Assembly: GCA_029953675.1 (NCBI GenBank)
Contig: JAMWBK010000009.1
Span: 124,001 to 188,000, forward strand
From: Rhodosorus marinus
Taxonomy: Eukaryota; Rhodophyta; Stylonematophyceae; Stylonematales; Stylonemataceae
Reading direction: 5' to 3'
DNA length: 64,000 nucleotides
A program made the translations under genes and the position numbers. Below the pieces are notes generated by a model that had not been told where the DNA came from, searched no databases, and saw only the letters and a list, made by a program, of their open reading frames with translations. Shown here one piece after another: positions 44,500 to 55,445 of the stretch; position 1 is the stretch's first letter; each line of letters starts with the position of its first letter.

Positions 44500-45840
44500 C
44501 TACTCCTGGTCGAGCAACGACCCGACGACTTCCTCGAATTTGTTCATCGCCATTGTTACTTCCTCTTCGCTGACGATCAACGGCGGGAGAAATCTGACTA
44601 CCGAGGGCCCAGCGGGTACCAGAAGCAGTCCATTTGCAGTGCTTTCCTTGATTACATCAACAGACGTGAAACCAGAGTCTGGCTTAAACTCGACTCCTGA
44701 TATCAGACCCCATCCTCTGATGTCAGCAACAAGCTCGGGGTGTTGTTCCTTCAGCTTCTCAAGTCGATCCCTAATCTGATCGCCTCTCTCTTGAACGTTC
44801 TGAAGAAAGTCAGGATCAGTCACAGTTTGCATAACAGCTATCCCAGCTGCGCAGCTAAGGGCGTTCCCACCGAACGTAGACGCGTGTTCACCAGGTCCGA
44901 AAACATTTGCCTTCTCTGTGCAGAGTAAGGCCCCGATGGGTACTCCACCACCGAGGCCCTTAGCAAGCGTGAACGCGTCAGGGACAACGCCCAGGTTTTC
45001 GAAGCCCCAAAGCTTGCCGGTTCTCCCCACGCCAACTTGTACTTCATCCATTACGAGGAGCGCGTCAATACTATCACAGAACTCCCGTACAGCCATGAAG
45101 AACTCTTTCTCGCCAGGGACCACTCCCCCTTCCCCTTGACAAGCTTCTAGAATAATGCCAATGATCTTGTTGCCGTACTTCTCAAAGGCAGCTTGAAGGG
45201 AGTCGATGTTGTTGTACTCCACGTAGTCGAAGCCGGGCACCATCGGAGAGAAGTGCTTTTGATATTTGGTTTGTCCAGTGGCCGTGACTGTGGCCAATGT
45301 CCGACCGTGGAAACTTTGTTTTGCAGTGAGGATTACACCGTTTTCATTCCCGTGCTTTTCGCTTGCGTACTTCCTGAGAAGCTTGATGGCTGCCTCGTTT
45401 GCTTCGGCACCAGAGTTGCAGAAGAATACTTTATCGGCGACTGAATTTTCCACCAAAATCTTCGCCAGCTCCCCTTGCTGCGGAATATAAAAGAGATTTG
45501 AAACGTGATGAAGTTTGCTCATCTGCTCCACGACAGCGTTGTTCAGAATCGGACTTGCGTGACCCAAGGCACAAGTCGCGATTCCCGACACAAAGTCGAG
45601 GTACTCCTTGCCAGTGTCATCATACAACAAACAACCTTTGCCCTCAGCGATGGTGATGTCATACCTCCCATAAGTATTCATCACATACTGCTGCGTATCA
45701 GCCTTTCCCTGCGAAACAGAAGCCACCGCTAGGGAATCAACAGACGCGACCATTCTAACTGAAGAACATTTCTTCACCTCACGCCTACCCCTCCTCAGTT
45801 CAATTCTACCCGCACCAGCAACAAACCCCAGTCCCTCCAT
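44500..45840 (-). CDS. argD: Acetylornithine aminotransferase, plastid-targeted
   Basis: An intronless frame of 446 residues. I start at the ATG at 45838-45840; the frame is open further upstream but without ATG. The leader MEGLGFVAGAGRIELRRGRR is basic with an FV motif. The class III PLP aminotransferase core has NTYGRYDITIAEGKGCLLYD, FVSGIATCALGHASP, FCNSGAEANEAAIKLLRKYA, FHGRTLATVTATGQ, LLVMDEVQVGVGRTGKLWGF, the PLP lysine in FTLAKGLGGGVPIGA and HASTFGGNALSCAA. It moves an amino group from glutamate to N-acetylglutamate semialdehyde in arginine synthesis. Ornithine aminotransferase is less likely given the GxGxxGKLW and TFGGN details. Being intronless is unusual among its neighbours. Confidence 0.9.
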   Translation of the reverse strand: MEGLGFVAGAGRIELRRGRREVKKCSSVRMVASVDSLAVASVSQGKADTQQYVMNTYGRYDITIAEGKGCLLYDDTGKEYLDFVSGIATCALGHASPILNNAVVEQMSKLHHVSNLFYIPQQGELAKILVENSVADKVFFCNSGAEANEAAIKLLRKYASEKHGNENGVILTAKQSFHGRTLATVTATGQTKYQKHFSPMVPGFDYVEYNNIDSLQAAFEKYGNKIIGIILEACQGEGGVVPGEKEFFMAVREFCDSIDALLVMDEVQVGVGRTGKLWGFENLGVVPDAFTLAKGLGGGVPIGALLCTEKANVFGPGEHASTFGGNALSCAAGIAVMQTVTDPDFLQNVQERGDQIRDRLEKLKEQHPELVADIRGWGLISGVEFKPDSGFTSVDVIKESTANGLLLVPAGPSVVRFLPPLIVSEEEVTMAMNKFEEVVGSLLDQE

Positions 45841-47217
45841 CCTCGCCAAACAAAATCACCCCCACCTTCCCCACCAACCAACCAAACAACAGACCCTCCC
45901 CAACGCCCTTTCCCACAGCTCCAAAATCACCTCAATCCTAAAGGATCTCTACCAGAATGTCCACCCACCCCAACCCCTCCCAATCATCCCTTCCCCTTAA
46001 CCCCCCCCCCTCCATCCCAGATCTCTCTACCAAACAAAGATCCCCTTAATATAGTATTAAGATAGGCTCCTAGGCACCAGGATACCCCCTCTCCCCTCCT
46101 ATCATCCAAATCCCATTCCCCCCATTTTTCCGTATTTTTCCCTTTTCCCCAGTTTCCAACATTTTCCCAATTTTCCCCGTTTTCCCCATTTTCCCCATTT
46201 TCCCCGTTTTCACCATTTTTCGCCGTTTCTCCGTCCCATTATCCAACACGGAGTCTTCCGTCAATAGGTTGGTTCAGATTACGCGTCTCAAAATTAGATT
46301 GGTGTTCATAAGAAAAGAAAATTAATTTTTCAATATTTGTTTTCTGAATCTAATTATATTAATAATAAAAATCCGCCGACATATCCATTTGTTTTACAAA
46401 ATAAACCGATTCTTAAGTACAAGTTATAGTATTTCAAAAACAATTCTTTTAACCAATAGACGTGCTGATCTTTTCGTCGATTATCCAATTATTAATTCAT
46501 ACTAACAGTTTAGTTGATGTTAATTGGACTATTATGGTGTGGGAGACGAAAAAACTTCCACAAGATCTAATATTTTTTTAGCGAATAATAGCGCGTGAAG
46601 GAGGCTTTGTTCTTTCTCGAGTTGTTATTTTTAGTATGTTTTGGTTGATATTTTTTTGGATTTATTGGAGCAGGATGGATTTAGAGCTCCAAATAGTGGA
46701 ATCTGGTATTGTACTGTAAGGAATACGATATTGGCGATAGTCGATGCTCGACAGAACCTGTTGTGACCGCTTCCATCGTCTGAGCTGACCAAGGCAGACG
46801 ACTGGAAGGACGGGAGTAGTACCCATCTTAATCAGGCCCACTCTTACCTTTTTTTTAAACAAAAAAATCGCGGCCTGCTTTTCACAGGCTCTTGGAGTTT
46901 TTGCAGATATCTCCATTCCATTGCTTGTGCGTTGGGGCAATAGCTCTTGTATCCAACCTTTAACACGGAGTTTATGTCAGCAGGACTCTGCCTGCACGCA
47001 ACAGGCGAAGGGTGTTCCTCCCTACTATCGGCGGTTCTCAATCTAGATTTTGAGGTTGTCAGTGCTCGTTGGTGAGGCTCCATGTGGAGATTTAGTTCAA
47101 AGTACAATGTTAGGTCTAGGCTTTCGCTGTTGCCGTGATGCAACAACCATATGGAGTTAAATAAACGCGCTCATTTCTTCTAGCGTGCTTGAAACGAGCA
47201 ACTGATGAAGAGACCTG
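45841..47217. other. Intergenic region between acetylornithine aminotransferase and GPN1
   Basis: 45841-46260 is C-rich on the plus strand, including a 9-bp tandem array. 46260-46660 is AT-rich with a CCAAT word near 46454. 46660-47217 has only short unsupported frames. Confidence 0.45.
46121..46233. repeat. Polypyrimidine tandem repeat, 9-bp unit TTTTCCCC[AG]
   Basis: The plus strand carries about 12 units of TTTTCCCC followed by A or G; four are perfect at about 46171-46207 and the flanking copies are decayed. It lies about 300 bases upstream of the acetylornithine aminotransferase start, in the strand orientation that gives purine runs (GGGGAAAA) on the coding strand. Confidence 0.85.
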
Positions 47218-48520
47218 CTACTTGGGTCGTGCTCCGCGCTCGATATTGAGCTTCGCGACATAATCGAGGAGCTCTTCCTTCTCGGTTTCTTCTCTGGCAA
47301 GTTCTTCTTCGTCTTGATCCTCTTCGTCCTCTGTGAATCACAATAATGAAACAATCAGAAGATGTCGGAGCTCAAATCCAATCCTATCCAGCAAGAGGTT
47401 CAACACTATTCCATAACTTTGGGGTGAGAACTTTAGCAGGTGTGGTCGATTCTTACCCCGTTCTCTTTCGTCCTCTTCAGGGGCCCACATTGTGTTTCTT
47501 GCAGATGAGCGATTCTCGTTCTTATCTCGATCCTGTTGAAACGCTTCGTATGCTTCTTCTGCATGTCGCTGCTCTTCCTCCGCTCTTTTTCTTGTTCGAG
47601 CTTCCAGATCGGGCCGATAGCTTTCATCGTACTCTTTCGCCGCAGTCTGGATCACGGCGAACAGGTCGTCCATACCCTCTCCGGTAATGGCTGACACCCC
47701 TACTGAGTGAATATTCTTATAGAATTCTTCTAACGCTATCGCCATCGACCTAGCGAGGGAATCTGCAAAAGTAGATTCTTCTCGAAGAACCTCATCAAAG
47801 ACCGCGTAATCTTCCATCCATGAAACTGCAAAGTCGTGCTTCTCAGCGTCGATCTTGTTAAACACGACGACCAGGGGCAGTCTCGTCTTGTACAAGATAC
47901 TGCACGCATACCTGAACATTGAAAGAAAGTTAGTCGAAATCATTAGCTACAGCGTGGGCACTTCCTACTGGGGTTACTACTGGGATCTGCTGATCTTACA
48001 TCATGTTGCTAACAAAGGTCATCGGGCTCTTACAACGGACTGTGTCAACGACGAATAGGACACACGTTGGGAAGGTAGTTGCCAGGGATTCCGTAATAAT
48101 CGACCCAGAAGCTGACCACGTGAACACTTCGATTTGACCTGGAGTATCAACGAACATGTACTTGAACTGGTTTCTTCTCTTCTCCGCAAGTTCCAAGACA
48201 GTCTGAAACTGCGCCGCAAACAGGTTCAAACACGTAAGTATTCCTCCGTTCGGTCCTAATCTGTACTGTTCCATCACGTTCTTATACTTGATCGAGTCAC
48301 GAATATCGATGTTCGCCCTGTACGGTACATTCAACACCGCAGGATCCAAGTTCAAAAGATACGCAGGCGTTCTCGACGAACTCAAATTCGCAGCAATCTG
48401 CTGCATGAGCGTCGTCTTTCCAGACCCGGCCATCCCGATAATAATACATGCCGGAGGACCGGGGCTTCTCCCAGGTCCAGATCCCTCATCTCCACTCCTC
48501 GCTCCTACCGTCTCACTCAT
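47218..48520 (-). CDS. GPN1: GPN-loop GTPase 1 (XAB1 type)
   Basis: Three exons (48000-48520, 47457-47911, 47218-47330) give 362 residues. GTPase motifs: [15 protein letters not shown] (P-loop), [34 protein letters not shown] (the GPN loop), [20 protein letters not shown] and FNKIDAEKH (NKxD). [20 protein letters not shown] and [20 protein letters not shown] match GPN1 rather than GPN2/3. The C-terminus is a charged coiled-coil-like stretch ([14 protein letters not shown]) ending in acidic [18 protein letters not shown]1 with GPN3 brings RNA polymerase II to the nucleus. Confidence 0.9.
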
Positions 48521-49472
48521 TCTACTCCCTCATCCAAAGCATCATCCTCCTACCGTAGCCTACTTTTCAAAGGCACACAGTAACGAGTTCCTATGCCACC
48601 GTCACTCGCACTGCTCGCCTCTCACTAACAATCGCCGTCACGTCCGCTACGCAAACAAAGCAGGCCTGTTTTTTTTTGCTTGCTTCCAATCGTGTTTTAA
48701 ATGTTCAGTAGAACTTGGAACACACAGGGATTTGAAAGCCTCTATAAGATGGAGTTCAGCTTTCCTCAATCATCCATGGAAACCAAGCAGGCAGAAAAAG
48801 CAGAAGGTCTGTCCACTAGGTTAATCTAGCCCCTTCGATCTGAGAGTCTGTAAGTGACTTAAGTAATGAAATAGTCGGTTGCCAGAGAGAACCCTGGAAC
48901 TCCTCTCGCTGGTGGGCTCTTTGTACTCCGACAATCGTGAATAATAATGTAGATCCTTCTATTGAAGTTCTCAATGAAGAAACCTTCTAGATCAGCTTGA
49001 CGACTGCCCCGCCCGGTTCCCTACGCCCCGCGCGGATCGGAGGATTTTCTGTGACCGTGACTCATTGTGGATAGAACCGTGCCTGAGACAGGAGGCTCGG
49101 GTATTGTAAAAGAGCTCGGTCCACCTCGATGAACCCATGGTGCTCTACATTGCTTCCAAGGCCATGAAAGTAAAGTTTGGCAACGCGTGCTCGGACACGG
49201 TTGACTTAGACAGTCCTAGAACCTCGAAGCCAACACGGTTGTTGGTTCCTTCCTGCCCTTCGGGGAAACTACATCAGTACAGAGATCAACTCATGTTTTT
49301 GTGAAGTAGTAGAGCAGCAGGAACAAGCAATCTAGCAACTAGCGTAGCGAGCTCAGACTTGTCGCTGATACAGGAAGTTTCAGACTTGACGGCGCTGATA
49401 CAGGAAATACACCGGTTCCTGGAGGGCTATGATCCAACTGAACCACTGCAAGTCCTTCATTGTAATGTGAAT
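48521..49472. other. Intergenic region between GPN1 and the GH35 gene
   Basis: This is the GPN1 upstream region and the 3' flank of the galactosidase gene. A 12-bp direct repeat (GCTGATACAGGA) occurs twice at about 49363 and 49394. A plus-strand frame at 49359-49601 is antisense to the galactosidase end and is not supported. Confidence 0.45.
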
Positions 49473-52400
49473 CTACAAAACTTTCTGCAAAACAAAAGGT
49501 TTGCCACTGGGAGAAAGGTTTCCACTAGTGCCGTCTACAATCCAAGGACCGAGAGTTATACGCAGCGGCGTATCCTTCAGAGTCATCACAGCCAGGACTA
49601 GTGAGTTCTCAGCGTCACTCTTGACAACGCCTTCCATAACATAGAAATCATTCTGCGGTCCAAAGTCGTACAAATATCTGCCAATGAAAAGATCGTTCAC
49701 CCAAGCACATACAACGACGCTGTCCCTCGCCTCAAACTTGAGGCATAGTGGAAAGCGGTAAGACTGTTCAGGTCCTTGGAAACTGGTCCGGAGCCACTGG
49801 ATTCCATCTTCAGTCTTGAGGTCCAACCCCATGGGTGATTCTCCGGGAATTGAATCCCAGCTTGGGTTGTCCGAATCGAAACTTTCCGCGACAGCTTCGT
49901 CTTCCAGAGGAAGCCCGGTTGTGTTGAATGGGTCGTTCAGCGAGGAGACCGGCACTCCGTAGACGTCCCACCGTTGGTTCCGAGCGGGGCCAGACAACGA
50001 TGCAGAGATCAATCCACGACGGTTGCGAGCGTCATTGAGAAGGAACGGTTGCCTGCTTTGTCCCAGACTCATAACTGCGATAACAACTTGGTGCGATGCT
50101 TTTGCGGGGTCCAGGTATTTCGTCAAGTTGACCCTGCAAGGAGCAACCCAAACAAGAACATAAAATTCAGGGCAGGCTCATTAGTGCGCCACGCGATGGG
50201 CAGGCAGGAAATCCGATGCACTCTGACAGTGTAGTGCTTGTGCACGTACCTCTTCTTCCCCGCCCAGGTCAAATCTACTGCGTGCATTGCTCCAGCAGAG
50301 ATTCCGTTGTGGCTGTAACAAAACTGGCCTTCAACAGCATGGCCGTCGCAATACACCATAGCAATGTGCCTTATGTTCAGCTTGAGTGACACCTAGACAA
50401 CGTTGGGTAGCGATAATCGAACCAAAATCAGGTGACTTTTCCAGCCGGAAGTGTGTGTTTCCGGGTCGGACTTGAGAACCACATGGAGCGATGTGGGCGT
50501 ACCTTTGCACCTCCAGAAGCTTCGAAAGTGCAGCGATATGTTGTGTAGCCAGAAGTAAAGTGGTGATCAAGAGGATCCCTTTCGGTAGCATAGTCAATCT
50601 TCTTCCATTCGACATCCGTAGACCAGTTAATCCTCCGTCGTTTCCAGCTTTTCAGAGGGAGGTAATGTCCGTCGGCCGCAGGAAGAACTGAATCAATACT
50701 CGGCGAAAGTGAGAGTTTGAAGGCACCAGGTAGGACGTCCTGAACGACAGACGCAACAGGAATGAAAGAAGGGTCCGGAGGGCTGGTACTGCTTCCGACA
50801 TAGTAAACTGTCCTATCATCCCGGCCGGCTTCGATGGAGACCTCGCCGCTTGGTAAAATGCAGATCTCCTCTGCACCCCACGCGCAGGCAAATTCCGCTT
50901 TCGCCGAGGGTGCGTACGAATCGCTGGAGGAATCCAGAAGGGCAGTGAAAGTTTTCGAATCCTGTTCACTGATAGCCAGCATTCTCATCAAAACAGCTCC
51001 GTTCTGATCGAGCAGAGTAGTGGCACAGGGACCATGGAAAGCCAGTGAAACGCATTTCCCAATGTTTGCTTCCGTGGACGCCGACACGTCGACTGGTAAC
51101 GACCCGTTCTCACCACCTTCGAGATCAGCTTGCGAGAGCTCCTCTAGGGGTGCCTTCCATTGAGATTCGCCCGCGGTTTTATCCGAGGAGGACACCTTCG
51201 ATGACCCTGTTATGGTACCATCAATGGTGGTCCACTGCACTTGAACAGACGTCAAATCCCCTCTCACCCTAAACAATACCCTACCGAAAGGATGGTCGGA
51301 GAGGCTGAGAACCCACAGTTCCGCTCCGGCGACCACGCCTCGCGTAACGACGGGTATTGTACTCAAGTGCATGGTGATTCCATCAGTAAGCTGAACATTT
51401 GCGGGCAGAATCAGCGAGTCTTTGAACGCCAACTCGCAGGGGAAAGCGACATCATTGTACGCAAGGGTAAATCGAGATCTTTCTAGTTTTCCAGTGCTTG
51501 AGAAGTTGCGGAGAAAAAGGAAACGCGACTTCGTCGAGTCTCCACCATCGCCTCTCGCTGCACGACGAACTTTCACAAGCAGATTGGGCAAGCTGCAGGA
51601 AATCAAGCTCGAGTCCGCAACCGATTCCGCGATGCCATATTTAGCGAACGATCTATGAAAAAGTGCCTTCAACCGCAACCGCCTCCCTCGCTCTGAGACC
51701 TTCCCAAACTCCCGAATGTAGGCTGAATAGTCATAAGATGTATACACTTCAGAGTCTCCAGAGGCGCCGTAGTTGGTGCCGCCATACGCAGTGTAATAGT
51801 TTATAACCGTGAGTCCCTGCGCCGCTAGGGAGCTGTGCAAAGTCGCTGAAAATGAATCGCCAAAATAATTGTACAAATCGTCGTAGTCTCGTTTCCTCGC
51901 CCACTGGTTGATCCACCCTACTTGCGTCTCTGCACACACCACGGGAGCTCCTTCCGCAGCTCCTCCTATGGCGTCAAACCTTTTCTCCAGAGTGTCAATG
52001 TACCCAGCTAGACTCTTCGTGTTCCAGCCATTAGGTGGCGGAGTTGTTCTGCGCAGAAATCGAATCCGAAAAAAACCAGAAAGGAAATTCAGAGAACGCC
52101 TGACAAAATTGGAAAGCAGGACAACGTCCCAGGACTTGATTCTACTCTGGTTGGATCCCTTATGCGGGTGCTCACCTCTCACCAACAGCTGAGGTACTCT
52201 TGTAAAGACAATGAATACAACCGAGATCGTCTCCACCAATACCCAAGCCGCCAATGCAGAAGAATTCCAGAAACGCTGCACACCCCGCGATCTGAAAAGG
52301 CCCAACCGCGAGTGAGGATCGATCGGCACGATCATCACGAGGTGCGAAAACGAAGTAAAGGTCGACACCGTAAATGTCCGTCCTGTACTGCGGGGTAGAT

Positions 52401-53146
52401 GGAAGCCAGCAATTTTTGAGATAGTGGTTTTTCTTTCCCGTTGCCCAAGATCCATGGGGCATGTCGTCGTTGTGAAAGAAGGGAACCGTAGATCCGCTTT
52501 CTCTTGCACACGAAGCGAGGGATCTCATCTCTTCGTCATCAGCGAAAGTAATTCCGGGCACCTTATGGAGCAGTTCATTTTCGATCTGCAACAAAATCAC
52601 ACAGCCCGTCGGGTTGGTCGTCCTTTCGTGGTTTTTGATAATGGCAAGAATGTTCCGGTAATAGATGTTCTGGTATTCTGCTAACTTGGCATCAAACTTT
52701 TTCATGAAGTGTCTCTTCAGATGGCGGATGCGTACATTCCGCTTCGCAAGGAGCCAGGTTGGGAATCCTCCGCCCTGGGTCTCAGCGCATATGTAAGGTC
52801 CAGGCGCTGCAATTACGAAGAGTTGCAATTCTTCGCAAAGATTGAACAGTTCCTCGATATCTCTAGAGCCATCACTGATGAAAGCATCCTCAGACGGGCT
52901 GTGGTAACCCCAGTGGAAGTAAAACCGGACCGTATTGAGACCCAGAGACTTCATCTGCAACAAGATTCGCTTCCATCTGGATCTATCAGGAATTCTCCAA
53001 TACTGAAACTCCCCAGATACAATGACAGTCGGCTTTCCGTCGATGAACATACATTGACGAGACCAATTCACCCTCGATCCATATTTCTCAGCATTGTACT
53101 TCGTTGGTTCAGCGCTGGGATTAGCAGCGACGAGCACATCCTTCAT
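49473..53146 (-). CDS. GH35 beta-galactosidase
   Basis: Four exons (52176-53146, 50503-52048, 50250-50392, 49473-50133) join in phase to 1106 residues. The GH35 barrel begins CMFIDGKPTVIVSGEFQYWR, with IPDRSRWKRILLQMKSLGLN and TVRFYFHWGYHSP. AAPGPYICAETQGGGFPTWL is a family block, VILLQIENELL carries the acid/base Glu, and VVCAETQVGWINQW the likely nucleophile Glu, followed by INYYTAYGGTNYGASG. Three to four beta domains follow (for example TTYRCTFEASGGAK and VVVCAWVNDLFIGRYLYDFG, jelly-roll-like). I see no signal peptide at the chosen start; an upstream exon could supply one. The enzyme removes terminal beta-galactose, plausibly from wall galactans. The length is greater than that of most plant members. 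Confidence 0.85.
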
Positions 53147-53774
53147 GGCTTCCTTCCTGAAAAACAGGAAATAGGTACTCTATTCTTCCCACGAAAAGGG
53201 ACAGAACTTCAATCAGTCCAGTCACACGCTTCCGCTTCAAAACAGTATGGGTAAAGAAGGTCTCGTGATCACCTTCCCCGACCAAGGCCTTGCTCTCCCT
53301 CAAAAGTTTTTGTGACCAACAGCGGACAGTTTCCCAGCATATGAACCCCGTTCGGGTGCTCAGCGCCCAGCCTCACAAGTTGAAAGCGGCTTGGGAACCA
53401 TTTTGCACGGGAAATTTGATGTTAGCTTGTTGCCGTGCAACACTTTCTTCCGGGATGTTCGATCTCGTTCTCCCAGGTGCTGGAATGACATAGTTTTGGG
53501 CTATCATGCGCGCAGACTTTGTTATGTGTCATTGATGCAGGAGCGATGTTTGGTATTGACTTCAGGGCATGTTGACCTGTTGAGTGTGCTCCTCAAGGAT
53601 AAAGCTTGCACCTGACTTCGGTTGGATTTAGCAAGTTCTGTCGACGTCAGCTAAAGATTTGCCGTGAAAATCGACAACGGGTTTTCTTCTAGCCCTAGGT
53701 TCAGCAGTATCCCAGGTAACGGAGAGAGACAGGAGCTTATCAGACGGAGTCTTGAAGATAGTACCCGCGATCCG

Positions 53775-54365
53775 TCATGGGACATTGCTAGGGACAACAA
53801 AAGTTGATACGGGGCAGTGAAACGATCTGTTCTTTTCGGAAGGGACGATCGCGAGAACAATAATTTCATTGTCAACCGACAGAATGTCGCAAAATTTCTC
53901 CTCTCATAAAGCTGAGTCCATCGTCATTGAGACTGCAACCCCGTTCAGTGAAAGCCTCAAATTGAATAAGCCCTCCGTCATAGTTGTGTGATCTAACATT
54001 ATCCATATTTTTGTTGAAGCCATCAAGACAAGAATTTGAAGCTCTGTCATGCGCACAAATGAACTGCAGGCCGCGGATTTGGTCGTAGATCGGAGTGCTA
54101 GTGAGTTGGATCCTAACGAAACCAACTCGTGATTCACACGTTTCACAACTCTCTGAAAAAAAAAAAATAGGCCAGAGCTTGAGACTTGCCCTCTCTTATG
54201 CGTACAAGAGTGTTTTTCATCAGGGGACCACACTGTATGCACGATTGTATGAGCACGTACATGCCAACGTCGTGCCCCACAGGGTCGCGTACAATCGCAT
54301 ACTAATAATCTCCCATCGACAATCAATAACGCTTTCCCATCGATATTGTCATCCTCCAAATACAA
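53775..54365 (-). CDS. Unrecognised multi-exon gene fragment
   Basis: Minus-strand stretches look coding but are not assignable: LEDDNIDGKALLIVDGRLL (about 54305-54360, before a GTATGCG donor-like site), TPIYDQIRGLQFICAHDRAS and VRSHNYDGGLIQFEAFTERG (about 53935-54095), and EKFCDILSVDNEIIVLAIVP ending NVP at 53775. The frames differ, so short introns are needed; joins were not resolved. No family is recognised and no start codon is certain. Confidence 0.3.
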
Positions 54366-54380
54366 CCAGTTTCAGTAATC

Positions 54381-55445
54381 CAATCAAAACAAGTGGAAAA
54401 TATTAAATATTATTGGCATCATGTCATGGAAACGACTGAAATTCTTATGACACTTAGACTCTCATTGGAGTACCGGGAGTTCAAATTTATTTCATTTTTT
54501 CAAAAAGCAATACCTTCAAAGACCCAACCCATGTATTTCTACTAATATTCAACCCCGGATGGATGGCCACAAGTCGATGTGAACTTCTTTTTTGAGGTTT
54601 TCTTTTTTACCTTGTAGCAGTATTTTCGAAATAAGTTTACTCATTATTGAGGTTCGTAGAGTCAAGGAAGCAATTCCCTCCATAAGACCTGGGACCAAGA
54701 TGGATCATAATAGGTTTTAAACCTATTAATATCTTACTATCCTTAAAAGAAATCCTCTAAAATAACAATTTAAGAACACAATTGTGTTGATCAGAGACCA
54801 GGCGCTCCAAATTTGAGCGAACTACTACCATATAGTTCTAAATATTATATAAAAAAGCACGAATCATAATCTGAGATTTTAGATGGAATAAATATTTTAA
54901 AGTAAGTACATATTGTATATGAATTCCTGGACTTCATAAACTCACTCGGCTCAATTGATTGTCCAATCAGTTCACCGCTGATTTCTAGCCAAGGCTTCCC
55001 AGCCAATAATCATGCAGACTCTATATCCCAACCCCACCCCACCTTTTTCCTTGTTTCTTCAAAGCTACACAGATTTTTCCTTAATAGTTGAAGAAAAATC
55101 GAACAAGTCGTTTTTAGAATTTCGATGGTTCCGGACCGGTGCGATCCGGTGCGATCTACTTTTTCACCCGTCCTGAGGAATTGTTGATATTTGTTCAGCG
55201 ACAAAATGGTAAGGGATAGGTATAAATACTGTTTCAGTTGATCGTATTGAGTTTTACTTGATTTAGTTCAGTATTTAATATTCTCATGACATTTTGTAGG
55301 GGGTTGGGTTGTGTACAAGTACAGGATTTGATCTCGATCACTGGTGGGGGCTGGGCAGATGCACGGTGTGTGAGTTTGGGAGTATGGAGGTTTTGTGGGG
55401 TATATATGGAAAGGGTGCAACCAAGTTGATGAACGCTTTGCTGGG
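54381..55445. promoter_or_regulatory. AT-rich island upstream of the aldo/keto reductase gene
   Basis: 54380-55000 is strongly AT-rich. It contains TCAATTGATTGTCCAATCAG near 54952, combining the TTGATT word with an inverted CCAAT. The following 400 bases are a G/T-rich leader. No coding sequence is supported. Confidence 0.5.

Noticed and set aside
49359-49601. Plus-strand open frame with a duplicated LIQE segment
   Set aside because: Antisense to the end of the GH35 gene; the duplication is a 12-bp direct repeat in 3' flank.
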